Assembly: GCA_017394885.1 (NCBI GenBank)
Contig: JAFPWO010000004.1
Location: forward strand, 1 to 64,000
From: Lachnospiraceae bacterium
Lineage (GTDB): Bacteria > Bacillota > Clostridia > Lachnospirales > Lachnospiraceae
Reading direction: 5' to 3'
DNA: 64,000 nucleotides
Below, one piece after another: positions 8,710 to 15,702 of this stretch. Position numbers and translations under genes: made by a program. The notes beneath the pieces were generated by a model, which was not told the DNA's origin, did not search any database, and worked only from the letters and a program-made list of their open reading frames with translations. Position 1 is the first letter of the stretch, and each line of letters begins with the position of its first letter.

Positions 8710-10244
8710 TTCGCCGCGGCCTCCTTTTCCTTCGCAATGGTATCCAGCACATTTTTGGCGGCTTTCCGTCCGTTGGTCACAGCCGGGCCCATGCCGTCGC
8801 CGGAGATCTGGTGCGCGCCGGAGAATTCCAGATGGTCGATGAAGTGCTCTTCTTCCGCGGTCTGGAGTCTTGCCACGATATGGTCTTCCATCGTGTGCGC
8901 AAAACCGTAGATGCAGCCGTTCCAGGCGCCGGTGTAGTGATTCACCGTCATCGGCGTTTCAATAACGATCTCCAGCACGTGATCCAGGAGGTTGACGCCC
9001 AGGTAAGCGCTCATATCGTCGATCATCTGCTTCGCGACCTCGTGCTTGACGCGGTCGTAGTCCCCGGCCGTGACGGTTTTCCAGCCGTCCACGCGGGGCA
9101 GGGTCGTGATGGAGTAGGAGCAGGTGCCCGCCGGCGTCGCGTCCGGGTTCGCCAGGTTGTGGCAGATGCACGTCAGATACCGGTACGGGCCGAGGCCGGC
9201 CAGATCTTCATAGAGGAGGTCGGTATCCATCGTATCGCCGCGGAACACGCTGTAATCTTTGATACCCAGCTCCTCGGCTGTCTTGTCCAGGATCAGGATA
9301 ACTGAGAAGGCGGTAAGGGACAGGCGCCGCCCGTTCACCATCTTGATGGCCTTCGCGGGAACCGCCGAGGCGGGCTCGATCATGGAGGTGTAGACCTTGT
9401 GCGGGTACGCCGAGCAGATGACGTAATCCGCATGGATCTCGTCGCCGCGCTGCGTGCGCACGCCGCAGGCTTTCCCATCCTTCACGAGGATCTTCTCCAC
9501 GTGCTGGCGGTACTCGATCTGCACGCCCATGGCTTCGGCGCGCTCGGCCATCTTGAGGCTCATCTCGTGGCTGAAACGGTGCGGGATGTAGGAGCCGTAG
9601 CCGACGTAATCGGCCATCAGCACGGAATAGATCGTGAAAGGCAGATCCTTGAAGCCCGAGCCGACGTAGATCCAGTACGGCGCGAGCAGGTCGAGCGCCT
9701 TCTGCGGCAGCTCAAAGGTATCCAGCACTTCCTGCGTGGAATAGCCGGCCGTCTTGACGAAGGCTTCGTGCTTCATCAGCATCTGGACCTTGCTCATCGG
9801 ATGGATGGAGAGCTCATTCACGGAATCGAAGACCGTGTGGCACAGATTGAGGAGCCTTAAGACCTTTTCATAGGTACCGGGCACGACGGAATCGACTTCC
9901 TTCGCGAAGGTCTCCAGGCCCGGGTGCAGGGTGAGCTCGATCCCCGGGAGCGAGGCGTGATAGCATTCCGGAACTTTGAGCCAGTCGATGTCCACGCCCA
10001 TGTCATCGAAGAACTTGCCGACTTTCAGGCGGTTGTCCTTCGATCCGATGCTCATCATCTCGTGCAGCGCGGCCTCGATCTCGATGCCGCCGCGCACGAA
10101 GCTCGTCGCGATGCCGCCCGGCAGGTTGTGGCGCTCCAGCACCAGCACGTCCAGGCCTTTATCCGCCAGCATCAGTGCGGAGGAGAGGCCGGCGAGGGCC
10201 CCTCCGATCACGATCACGTCATAGTGATCCTTGTAAAACTTCAT
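8706..10244 (-). CDS. Phytoene-desaturase/retinol-saturase-like FAD oxidoreductase
   Basis: A 512-aa member of the CrtI/RetSat flavoprotein superfamily, which adds or removes hydrogens at carbon-carbon double bonds of lipids. The N-terminal FAD dinucleotide fold is seen as IVIGGALAGLSSALML, with the second-Gly region varied (GGALAG instead of GGGPAG), followed by ERHNLPGGIATSF. A C-terminal FAD-contacting segment reads SGAHQISGDGMGPAVTNGRKAA, typical of this superfamily. No carotenoid genes are nearby. Its neighbours are a fatty-acid double-bond isomerase upstream (10-bp gap) and a ferredoxin-reductase overlapping downstream. I therefore infer a double-bond reductase for an unsaturated acyl chain. 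A desaturase role cannot be excluded. GAGGGGG precedes the ATG. Confidence 0.75.
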   Translation of the reverse strand: MKFYKDHYDVIVIGGALAGLSSALMLADKGLDVLVLERHNLPGGIATSFVRGGIEIEAALHEMMSIGSKDNRLKVGKFFDDMGVDIDWLKVPECYHASLPGIELTLHPGLETFAKEVDSVVPGTYEKVLRLLNLCHTVFDSVNELSIHPMSKVQMLMKHEAFVKTAGYSTQEVLDTFELPQKALDLLAPYWIYVGSGFKDLPFTIYSVLMADYVGYGSYIPHRFSHEMSLKMAERAEAMGVQIEYRQHVEKILVKDGKACGVRTQRGDEIHADYVICSAYPHKVYTSMIEPASAVPAKAIKMVNGRRLSLTAFSVILILDKTAEELGIKDYSVFRGDTMDTDLLYEDLAGLGPYRYLTCICHNLANPDATPAGTCSYSITTLPRVDGWKTVTAGDYDRVKHEVAKQMIDDMSAYLGVNLLDHVLEIVIETPMTVNHYTGAWNGCIYGFAHTMEDHIVARLQTAEEEHFIDHLEFSGAHQISGDGMGPAVTNGRKAAKNVLDTIAKEKEAAAK

Positions 10245-10254
10245 ATGATCCCCC

Positions 10255-11643
10255 TCAGAAGAATCTCTCTACCAGCTCGTAGGAGTATTCGGCGGTCTCG
10301 TCCATGTCGCCGAAGCTCATGATCTCGCCGGCATAGAAGGTGTTGTACTTATCCTGCATGGCTTCGACCTTGTCGTACCAGCCATCCGCGTAGTCCTTGC
10401 TGAATACGTGCGGGAAGTAGTAGACGCTCCACTCGTTGATCACGTTCGAAGCCGGGTTGTGCATGGTCTTCAGGTCTTCCAGCACGGTCTTCTTGCAATC
10501 TTCGTACGGGATCTCCTTCGTGTCTTTGTGCTTGCGCAGCGCATAGGTAGTGATGACCTGATCCTTCGTATCCTTCCAGCGGCGGTAGTAGACCATCATA
10601 TGGCCCAGGCGTTCCTTGGTCATGTTGTCGAACACGTAGTAGGAGATCTCCGGATGATCTTCCGGCTTGGTCTCCACGGCCAGCACGTCGTAGCGCTCAT
10701 AATCGATCTTGGAGAACAGCTCCTTTTCGTCCTCGCGGGCATCGCAGTATTCCACAAAGCCTTTCTGGCCGTCCATGCGGGTGCCCGGGATATAAAGCGG
10801 CGCGGTCACGATCAGTTTGTCGTATTCCTTGACTTCCCCGTTCACGGTCACATAGACCTTGTCCTCGGTCCGCTCGATCTTTTCGATCCGGCTGTTTAAG
10901 ACGGCCGGGTTCTTTAAGTGCGCATTCAGCTGCTCCCAGATGTACTGCGTGCCTTCCTTCCAGGTCCACAGATTGATCTTCACGAAATTCATGCAGGTCT
11001 GGAAATCCAGATATTTCAGCACGTAGGCGGCCGGGATCTCATCGAAATAGCCGTAGCCGAACGAAGTATACGGCCCGATCCAGATATCCTGGATCAGCTC
11101 GACGCCGTTCAGCTTGCAGAATTCGTTGAAGGGCAGGGTCAGATCTTTCAGATTCGGGTTGACGCCTTCCACCCGTTCGCGCTTCGCGTTGACCTGGGAG
11201 AAGCCTTCGTAGCGTCCCTCGGCCACGCCGCGGTGGCCGTTCACATCGTAGCCTTTATACTTGGTCTCCAGAATCTCGCCGAGCTTCTTGACCTGCTTCT
11301 TCATCTTTAAAAGACGCGGGATCTTCAAGATATTCTTCTTCGGTTCGAACGGCTCGATGACGTCGCCCCTGCTGTTCTTGTAGTTGCGGTTCAGCTTCGG
11401 GCCGTCATGCGTAATGCCGCAGAATTCCTCGACGTCGTGCACCGCATAGTAGCTCGGCACACCCATGATGGCGCCCATCTCATAGCGGCGTCCGTTGTAC
11501 GTCGGGGACCAGCATTTGCCGCCCACACGGTCAAGGCGTTCCAGGATTTCATAATTGAAATAGCCTTTTTTCTCCAGATACATGCCTGCGGAAAGACCGG
11601 CGGGGCCGCCGCCGATAATGCAGATCCTAACGTCCTTATTCAT
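10255..11643 (-). CDS. Polyunsaturated fatty acid double-bond isomerase homologue (PAI-like)
   Basis: A 462-aa FAD protein. It strongly resembles, as I recall that sequence, the Cutibacterium acnes linoleate isomerase PAI (about 424 aa), which makes trans-10,cis-12 conjugated linoleic acid by FAD-mediated hydride transfer. Shared-looking blocks include IIGGGPAGLSAGMYLEKKG, ERLDRVGGKCWSP, GRRYEMGAIMGVPSY, FGYGYFDEIPAAYVLKYLDF, WTWKEGTQ and NTFYAGEIMSFGD. The start chosen is the ATG after AGGAGG (MNKDVRICI); the longer reading adds ten unsupported residues. An insert around residues 120-165 makes it longer than PAI. It has its own likely promoter upstream and is followed 10 bp later by a double-bond reductase-like gene. 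Substrate and regiochemistry are inferred. Confidence 0.82.
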   Translation of the reverse strand: MNKDVRICIIGGGPAGLSAGMYLEKKGYFNYEILERLDRVGGKCWSPTYNGRRYEMGAIMGVPSYYAVHDVEEFCGITHDGPKLNRNYKNSRGDVIEPFEPKKNILKIPRLLKMKKQVKKLGEILETKYKGYDVNGHRGVAEGRYEGFSQVNAKRERVEGVNPNLKDLTLPFNEFCKLNGVELIQDIWIGPYTSFGYGYFDEIPAAYVLKYLDFQTCMNFVKINLWTWKEGTQYIWEQLNAHLKNPAVLNSRIEKIERTEDKVYVTVNGEVKEYDKLIVTAPLYIPGTRMDGQKGFVEYCDAREDEKELFSKIDYERYDVLAVETKPEDHPEISYYVFDNMTKERLGHMMVYYRRWKDTKDQVITTYALRKHKDTKEIPYEDCKKTVLEDLKTMHNPASNVINEWSVYYFPHVFSKDYADGWYDKVEAMQDKYNTFYAGEIMSFGDMDETAEYSYELVERFF

Positions 11644-11683
11644 TCTTTTTCCTCCTGACGGGTGACGTTCCAATATTTATAAA

Positions 11684-11712
11684 ATTATAGCAGAGGCGTG
11701 CCGAACCCGCAA
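11684..11712 (-). promoter_or_regulatory. Internal promoter before the isomerase
   Basis: On the minus strand TTGCGG, a 17-base spacer and a consensus TATAAT lie in the 121-base gap between thioesterase and isomerase, about 40 bases before the ATG. The isomerase and the redox genes could thus be expressed without the ligase, carrier and thioesterase. Confidence 0.6.
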
Positions 11713-11764
11713 GGGGGAATCCGGCATCCCTCGCCATGGGAACCGTTCTTTCTTCCATCCTTTT

Positions 11765-12475
11765 CTATGTATAGCACAGATGCAGGCGGAACAGGCGTTT
11801 CTCCCGGCTGCCGCTGAGATAGTACTCGTTTTCGGCAGCGGACATATTCAGTTCCATCGTTTCTCCGGCGCCGACCTCCCCGGAAAATTCCGCTTCGATC
11901 CGCTTAGGCGCTTTGCTGCGCAGGGCGGGCGGCATGAGATCTTCCGCCAGATCCAGATACCGGGTGTTGTTCATGTGGCCGTTTAAGTCCGTGTAGCTGT
12001 AGGGGACGGTAAACGTGCCCTTCTCTTCCGCCTGCGGGAAGCGCGGAAGGCGCGGGAGCGGCGGATCCGACGGGTCCGTCTCCCCTTCGATATGGATCCC
12101 GTGCTCCTCCGGGAAAATGATGTGGCGGCTTTCCCGATCCATGAGGGCCCAGAGCGCGGAGCCTTCCGTCAGCAGTTCCCCGCCGGCCGTCTCCAGCCGG
12201 TAAAAGCGCGGGAAATACAGATGCATGGTCACGCCCGGCCAGGAAGACAGAACGACGGGCTCGTCATAGACCGGCAGCCGTTCCACCCGCACCGCCTGCT
12301 GCGCGATGATCCAGAGCAGGCCCCTATCCAGCGTTTTCTCCCGGCCCATGCCGAGTTCGGTCGTGTGGGCGATCGACGCTTCCTGCAGCATGGTAAACAG
12401 CCGGGAGAGCCTGAGCCGCTGCAGCGCGTCCACATCGGAGCTTAGCAGCGTATATTTTTTTCGATATACCGACAT
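11765..12475 (-). CDS. Acyl-ACP thioesterase
   Basis: A 236-aa double-hotdog thioesterase of the FatA/FatB (acyl-ACP thioesterase) family that releases free fatty acid from acyl carrier protein. The N-terminal hotdog carries the tyrosine-rich entry YRKKYTLLSSDVD and GRGLLW-like segment RGLLWIIAQQAVRVERLP. The C-terminal hotdog holds the family signature YTDLNGHMNNTRYLD, whose Asp/Asn/His/Asn positions are those used for catalysis in plant enzymes. Length is normal for bacterial members. It follows the acyl carrier protein gene by 22 bases, and in this operon would discharge the dedicated carrier after modification of the acyl chain, or release de novo chains. The ribosome binding site (GGGG) is weak. 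Confidence 0.85.
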   Translation of the reverse strand: MSVYRKKYTLLSSDVDALQRLRLSRLFTMLQEASIAHTTELGMGREKTLDRGLLWIIAQQAVRVERLPVYDEPVVLSSWPGVTMHLYFPRFYRLETAGGELLTEGSALWALMDRESRHIIFPEEHGIHIEGETDPSDPPLPRLPRFPQAEEKGTFTVPYSYTDLNGHMNNTRYLDLAEDLMPPALRSKAPKRIEAEFSGEVGAGETMELNMSAAENEYYLSGSREKRLFRLHLCYT

Positions 12476-12497
12476 TGTCTGTCCCCGCCCGCCTGAC

Positions 12498-12752
12498 TCA
12501 GTTTTTCGGGAGCCTTTTTTCGATGGCGCTCACGACGTCGCCCAGGGTGGAGAGCTTCTGCCACTGCCGGCCCGGGATCCGCACGTTAAAAGCCGCCTCC
12601 AGCCGGCAGATGATCAGGGTAAAGCCCATGGAATCGATGCCGGTATCCGTATTGATGACCGTCGCTTCCGTCAGATCCATGCCTTCCAGCTCAGGCGCGC
12701 TTTCATAAATGACCTCGCGGGTCTTGTTCAGAATTTCTTCTCTGCTGATCAT
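12498..12752 (-). CDS. Dedicated acyl carrier protein
   Basis: An 84-aa acyl carrier protein. The phosphopantetheine attachment Ser41 lies in TGIDSMGFT at the start of helix II, replacing the usual ADSLD context. The start is the ATG (MISREEILNK) after AAAGGAG; a longer reading adds 12 residues without a site. The protein is less acidic than the fatty-acid-synthesis AcpP (it has GRQWQKL in the loop), which suggests a specialised carrier. It sits between an acyl-AMP ligase (52 bases upstream) and an acyl-ACP thioesterase (22 bases downstream), so it most likely receives fatty acid from the ligase. That this carrier presents chains to the isomerase or reductase is a hypothesis. Confidence 0.85.
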   Translation of the reverse strand: MISREEILNKTREVIYESAPELEGMDLTEATVINTDTGIDSMGFTLIICRLEAAFNVRIPGRQWQKLSTLGDVVSAIEKRLPKN

Positions 12753-12804
12753 AAATGTATCTCCTTTGTCTCGTAACCTCCCCTTCATAGGGGAGCCTGG
12801 GCCT

Positions 12805-14130
12805 CTACCATCTTCTCAGCTTCCCTGTCGCGGTGCGCGGGAGCGCTTCTTTCTCAAACACGACCCGCCGCAGCTGCTGGCCCCGCGGGCGTTCCTCAAG
12901 GACCGGCCGCAGTTTTTCAAGGACCTCTGCCGGATCGCCCGGCTCTGCTTTCCCAAGCACGAGGGTCAGCACCCCGTCCTCCTCCCGGATCAGCAGCTCA
13001 TCGGTCCCCAGGACCGCCCTGACTGCCTGCTCGTATTCTGGCAGATAGACTTTCGTCCCGTCCGGGAGCACCAGCATTTCTTTCTTCCGCCCGGTGATAT
13101 GCAGTTTTCCTTCCTCATCCAGAAAGCCCAGGTCTCCGGAAAGAAGCCAGCCGTCTTCCAGTGCCGCTTCCGTATCGGCTTCCCGCTTATAATAGCCCTC
13201 CATCAGGCAGGTCGGCGCGGAGATCAAGATCTCCCCGTCTTCCGCGATGCGGATGCGGTCATCCGGGCAGATGGTCATGGCGTAAGGATCGCCTTCTCCG
13301 AGGCTCAGCGCGATCCCGGAACTCGTCTCCGTGAGGCCGTAGCCGAAGCAGAGCTTTATTCCCAGGGCATTTGCCGCCTCCAGCAGCGGCTTCGGACAGT
13401 CGCCCGCCCCGATCAGCACCAGTTTTAACTCCGGGTTCAAAGCTTTAAACTTTAAGAGAAAGCCCCAGAGCATCGGTACCGCGGAAAGAGTTGTCGGTTT
13501 AAAGAACAGGCAGTCCTCGTGGTAGTGCCTGGCCCCGCGGCCGAGCGCCACCGCGGCGCCGCAGGAAAGCCCCCAGAGCAGCCCGCAGACAAAGCCGAAC
13601 ACGTGCCCCAGCGGCAGCATGCACAGGAGCTTATCCTGCGGGGAGAGCGGCAGCAATGCGCCGCCGTTATACGCGCTGGCCATCAGGCTTTTCTCCGTCA
13701 GCACCACCGCCTTGGCGTGCTCCGTGGTCCCGGAGGTGAAAAACAGAAGCTTGCCGGCCCCGTCGGCGACGCCCTTCGTCAGATACGGGTCCAGTTCGTC
13801 ACACAGCTCCGGATCGCCCCAGAGGCAGTCGATATCCGTATAGGCGATCAGCTGCCGGAGCAGCTCATCCGAGGCGTTTTCGTCCAGCATCACGACCTGC
13901 AGGCCGGCCTTCACCGCCGCGAAGATCTCGATCACGCAGGCCAGGCTTCCGTCCGAAAGCACGCCCAGGCAGCTTTTTCCCTCTGCTTTCAGCCGGGCGG
14001 CCCGCAGCTCCACCGCCTCTCTCAGCCCGTAAAAATTCAGCTGTTTCCCGCTGCCGGCGATCAGCGCCGCTGACTGAGGCGCCGTCTCCGCATAGTATGA
14101 AATCATCTCATAAAAAGACAGAAAGCGCAT
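12805..14130 (-). CDS. Acyl-AMP ligase / acyl-ACP synthetase
   Basis: A 441-aa adenylate-forming enzyme that activates a carboxylic acid with ATP and passes it to a thiol, probably the adjacent carrier protein. Visible motifs are the phosphate loop FFTSGTTEHAKAVVL (about 150), FGYGLTETSSGIA (about 265), LSGDLGFLDEEGKL with HITGRKKEML (about 330), and the C-terminal catalytic lysine in LPRTATGKLRRW (end). The protein is shorter than typical fatty acyl-CoA ligases (500-560 aa), mainly in the N-terminal domain. The start is the ATG after GGGAGG (MRFLSFYEM). It is the first gene of the seven-gene operon, behind a strong promoter. Specificity is unknown; a medium- or long-chain fatty acid is inferred from context. 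Confidence 0.82.
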   Translation of the reverse strand: MRFLSFYEMISYYAETAPQSAALIAGSGKQLNFYGLREAVELRAARLKAEGKSCLGVLSDGSLACVIEIFAAVKAGLQVVMLDENASDELLRQLIAYTDIDCLWGDPELCDELDPYLTKGVADGAGKLLFFTSGTTEHAKAVVLTEKSLMASAYNGGALLPLSPQDKLLCMLPLGHVFGFVCGLLWGLSCGAAVALGRGARHYHEDCLFFKPTTLSAVPMLWGFLLKFKALNPELKLVLIGAGDCPKPLLEAANALGIKLCFGYGLTETSSGIALSLGEGDPYAMTICPDDRIRIAEDGEILISAPTCLMEGYYKREADTEAALEDGWLLSGDLGFLDEEGKLHITGRKKEMLVLPDGTKVYLPEYEQAVRAVLGTDELLIREEDGVLTLVLGKAEPGDPAEVLEKLRPVLEERPRGQQLRRVVFEKEALPRTATGKLRRW

Positions 14131-14169
14131 GGTACCTCCCTTTCGTCTCACGAACTTATTTATGAACGG

Positions 14170-14198
14170 ATTATAGCAAAGAAAGCCTGGATGCACAA
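14170..14198 (-). promoter_or_regulatory. Promoter of the fatty-acid operon
   Basis: On the minus strand TTGTGC, 17 bases, and an extended TGC-TATAAT lie 40 bases upstream of the ligase ATG. Confidence 0.75.
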
Positions 14199-14206
14199 GC
14201 TTTCTT
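14179..14206. promoter_or_regulatory. Dyad over the -35 region of the fatty-acid operon
   Basis: A perfect 8-bp inverted repeat, AAGAAAGC-N12-GCTTTCTT, overlaps the -35 and spacer of the operon promoter. Its position suits a repressor operator, for example a fatty-acid-responsive regulator. No regulator gene is adjacent. Confidence 0.5.
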
Positions 14207-14279
14207 CCCTTTTTTCAAAACCTTTGCCACGCTGGGAAACCGTTTTCCTTCCGACAGCCCGGCGGGAAAACGAAAACCG

Positions 14280-14308
14280 TTGACAGCCCGCGCCAAGTAT
14301 TGTAAAGT
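14280..14308 (+). promoter_or_regulatory. Promoter of the shikimate operon
   Basis: TTGACA, 17 bases, TAAAGT. Transcription would start near 14315, giving an 80-base leader before chorismate mutase. Confidence 0.65.
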
Positions 14309-14323
14309 TGACGCGTGGAGAAA

Positions 14324-14371
14324 CGGAAAGCGGGGTTCTCCCTGTTTTCCGAAGGGGGCCGGAGGGCCCCT
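14324..14371 (+). promoter_or_regulatory. Tandem leader hairpins, possible attenuator
   Basis: A hairpin closed by CGGAAA/TTTCCG (14324-14351) with an inner GGG/CCC is followed at once by GGGGCC-GGAG-GGCCCC (14355-14370) and a pyrimidine-rich, T-rich tract. The second resembles a Rho-independent terminator just ahead of the first gene. No T-box elements or Trp/Phe/Tyr-rich leader peptide were found. Confidence 0.4.
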
Positions 14372-14398
14372 CTTTTCCTTTTTTCTGCGAGGATAACC

Positions 14399-14680
14399 AT
14401 GATGATCGAACTGGAAAATGCCAGAGAACAAATCGACCGGATCGACGCACAGATGGCCGCGCTCTTTGAAGCGCGCATGAAGATCTGCGCGGAGATCGCC
14501 GCCTGCAAAAAGGAACATGCTCTCCCCGTCCGGGATCCGGCACGGGAGGAAGCGCTGATCCGGCAGAATCAGAACCTCATCCGGGATCCGGAGATCGCAT
14601 CGTTTTATCTGCCGTTCCTGAAGCAGGTTCTCGCCCTGTCCCGGGAGTATCAGGCCCGGCTGAATAAGGAGGTCTTATGA
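14399..14680 (+). CDS. Chorismate mutase (AroQ class)
   Basis: A 93-aa all-helical chorismate mutase that converts chorismate to prephenate, the branch to Phe and Tyr. The segment LENAREQIDRIDAQMAALFEARMKI with downstream CKKEHALPVRDPAREE matches the AroQ fold with its Arg, Lys and Glu active-site residues. The start is the ATG pair at 14399/14402 after GCGAGG; a longer in-frame reading runs back into the leader hairpins and is unlikely. It is a free-standing enzyme, not fused to prephenate dehydratase or DAHP synthase. Its stop overlaps the aroB start (ATGA), so the two are translationally coupled as the head of the shikimate operon. Confidence 0.88.
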   Translation: MMIELENAREQIDRIDAQMAALFEARMKICAEIAACKKEHALPVRDPAREEALIRQNQNLIRDPEIASFYLPFLKQVLALSREYQARLNKEVL

Positions 14681-15702
14681 AATTATCCGTTTCCACGAAG
14701 CAAAGAGATTATGATATATGGCTGGAATCCGGCGCCCTGGCGCGGGCCGGCGAGTTTTTCAATCTGAAGCGCCAGGTCATGATCGTGACCGACGACGGCG
14801 TACCGGCCGAATACTGCCGGCTGCTCGCGTCCCAGTGCGAAAAGCCGTTTATCCACCGCTTCGCGCAGGGGGAGGCCAGTAAGAACCTCTCCACCTGGAG
14901 CGCGATCCTGACCGCCATGCTGGCGGCTGATTTTACCCGCCGCGACTGCGTGGTGGCCGTTGGCGGCGGCGTGGCCGGGGATATGGCCGGCTTTGCCGCG
15001 GCCTGTTATATGCGCGGGATCGAGTTTTACATCGTTCCGACTACGCTTCTGGCCCAGGTGGACGCTTCCATCGGCGGGAAGACCGCGATCGATTTCGAAA
15101 ACGTAAAGAATATTGTCGGCGCATTTTATCAGCCCTCCGCGGTCCTGATCGACCCGGACACCCTCGCCACCCTGGATGAGCGTCAGCTGCGCGCGGGGCT
15201 GGCCGAGGCCGCAAAGATGGCCCTGACCGGCGATGCGGAGCTTTTCTCCCTGATCGAAAACAGTACCGATCTGACACAGGATCTGCCGGAGATCATCCGC
15301 CGCTCCCTGCTTTTCAAGAAAGCGGTCGTGGAGCAGGACACCGAGGAGACGGGGCTTCGCCGCGTGCTCAACTTCGGGCACTCCCTGGGGCATGCCATTG
15401 AAAGCGCGGAGGAAGGCAAGCTTCTGCACGGGGAATGCGTCGCCATGGGCCTGCTTCCCATGTGCAGCGAAGAGGTGCTGGCGCGCGTGATCCCGGTCTG
15501 GAAGCGCTATGAGCTGGATACGGAGATCCCGCAGTCCCCGCTTCGCCTCCTGCCCTATCTGATGCACGATAAAAAGCGGCTGGATTCCAGGATCATCGAA
15601 GTCTACTGCGATCACGTCGGGAGTTTCCGCTTTGAGGAAGTGACCCCGGCCGCGATCCTGAAGGATCTGGAGAACTATCATGAAAAACAGCTTTGGCAGT
15701 AA
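14677..15702 (+). CDS. aroB: 3-dehydroquinate synthase
   Basis: A 341-aa AroB, the NAD- and metal-dependent enzyme making 3-dehydroquinate from DAHP, second step of the shikimate pathway. Characteristic parts are VAVGGGVAGDMAGFAAACYMRG (NAD contact), PTTLLAQVDASIGGKTAID, GLAEAAKMALTGD, the metal-binding RRVLNFGHSLGHAIE, and LLHGECVAMGL. Length is normal. It overlaps chorismate mutase by four bases upstream and aroC by 23 bases downstream, so the operon is tightly packed. Confidence 0.95.
   Translation: MKLSVSTKQRDYDIWLESGALARAGEFFNLKRQVMIVTDDGVPAEYCRLLASQCEKPFIHRFAQGEASKNLSTWSAILTAMLAADFTRRDCVVAVGGGVAGDMAGFAAACYMRGIEFYIVPTTLLAQVDASIGGKTAIDFENVKNIVGAFYQPSAVLIDPDTLATLDERQLRAGLAEAAKMALTGDAELFSLIENSTDLTQDLPEIIRRSLLFKKAVVEQDTEETGLRRVLNFGHSLGHAIESAEEGKLLHGECVAMGLLPMCSEEVLARVIPVWKRYELDTEIPQSPLRLLPYLMHDKKRLDSRIIEVYCDHVGSFRFEEVTPAAILKDLENYHEKQLWQ

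Noticed and set aside
8706..10244. Carotenoid biosynthesis (CrtI-type desaturase)
   Set aside because: No phytoene synthase or other crt gene is near; neighbours concern acyl chains.
4808..12445. Many long plus-strand frames opposite the fatty-acid operon, rich in Arg, Ala, His and Asp
   Set aside because: GC-rich antisense shadows of well-supported genes; compositions are those expected from reverse-strand reading and no family is recognisable.
14310..14398. T-box or Trp-type leader for the shikimate operon
   Set aside because: No T-box consensus, no specifier loop and no leader peptide rich in aromatic codons.
14160..14543. Minus-strand frames across the divergent promoter region
   Set aside because: They overlap promoters, leader hairpins and the chorismate mutase gene, with no start site.
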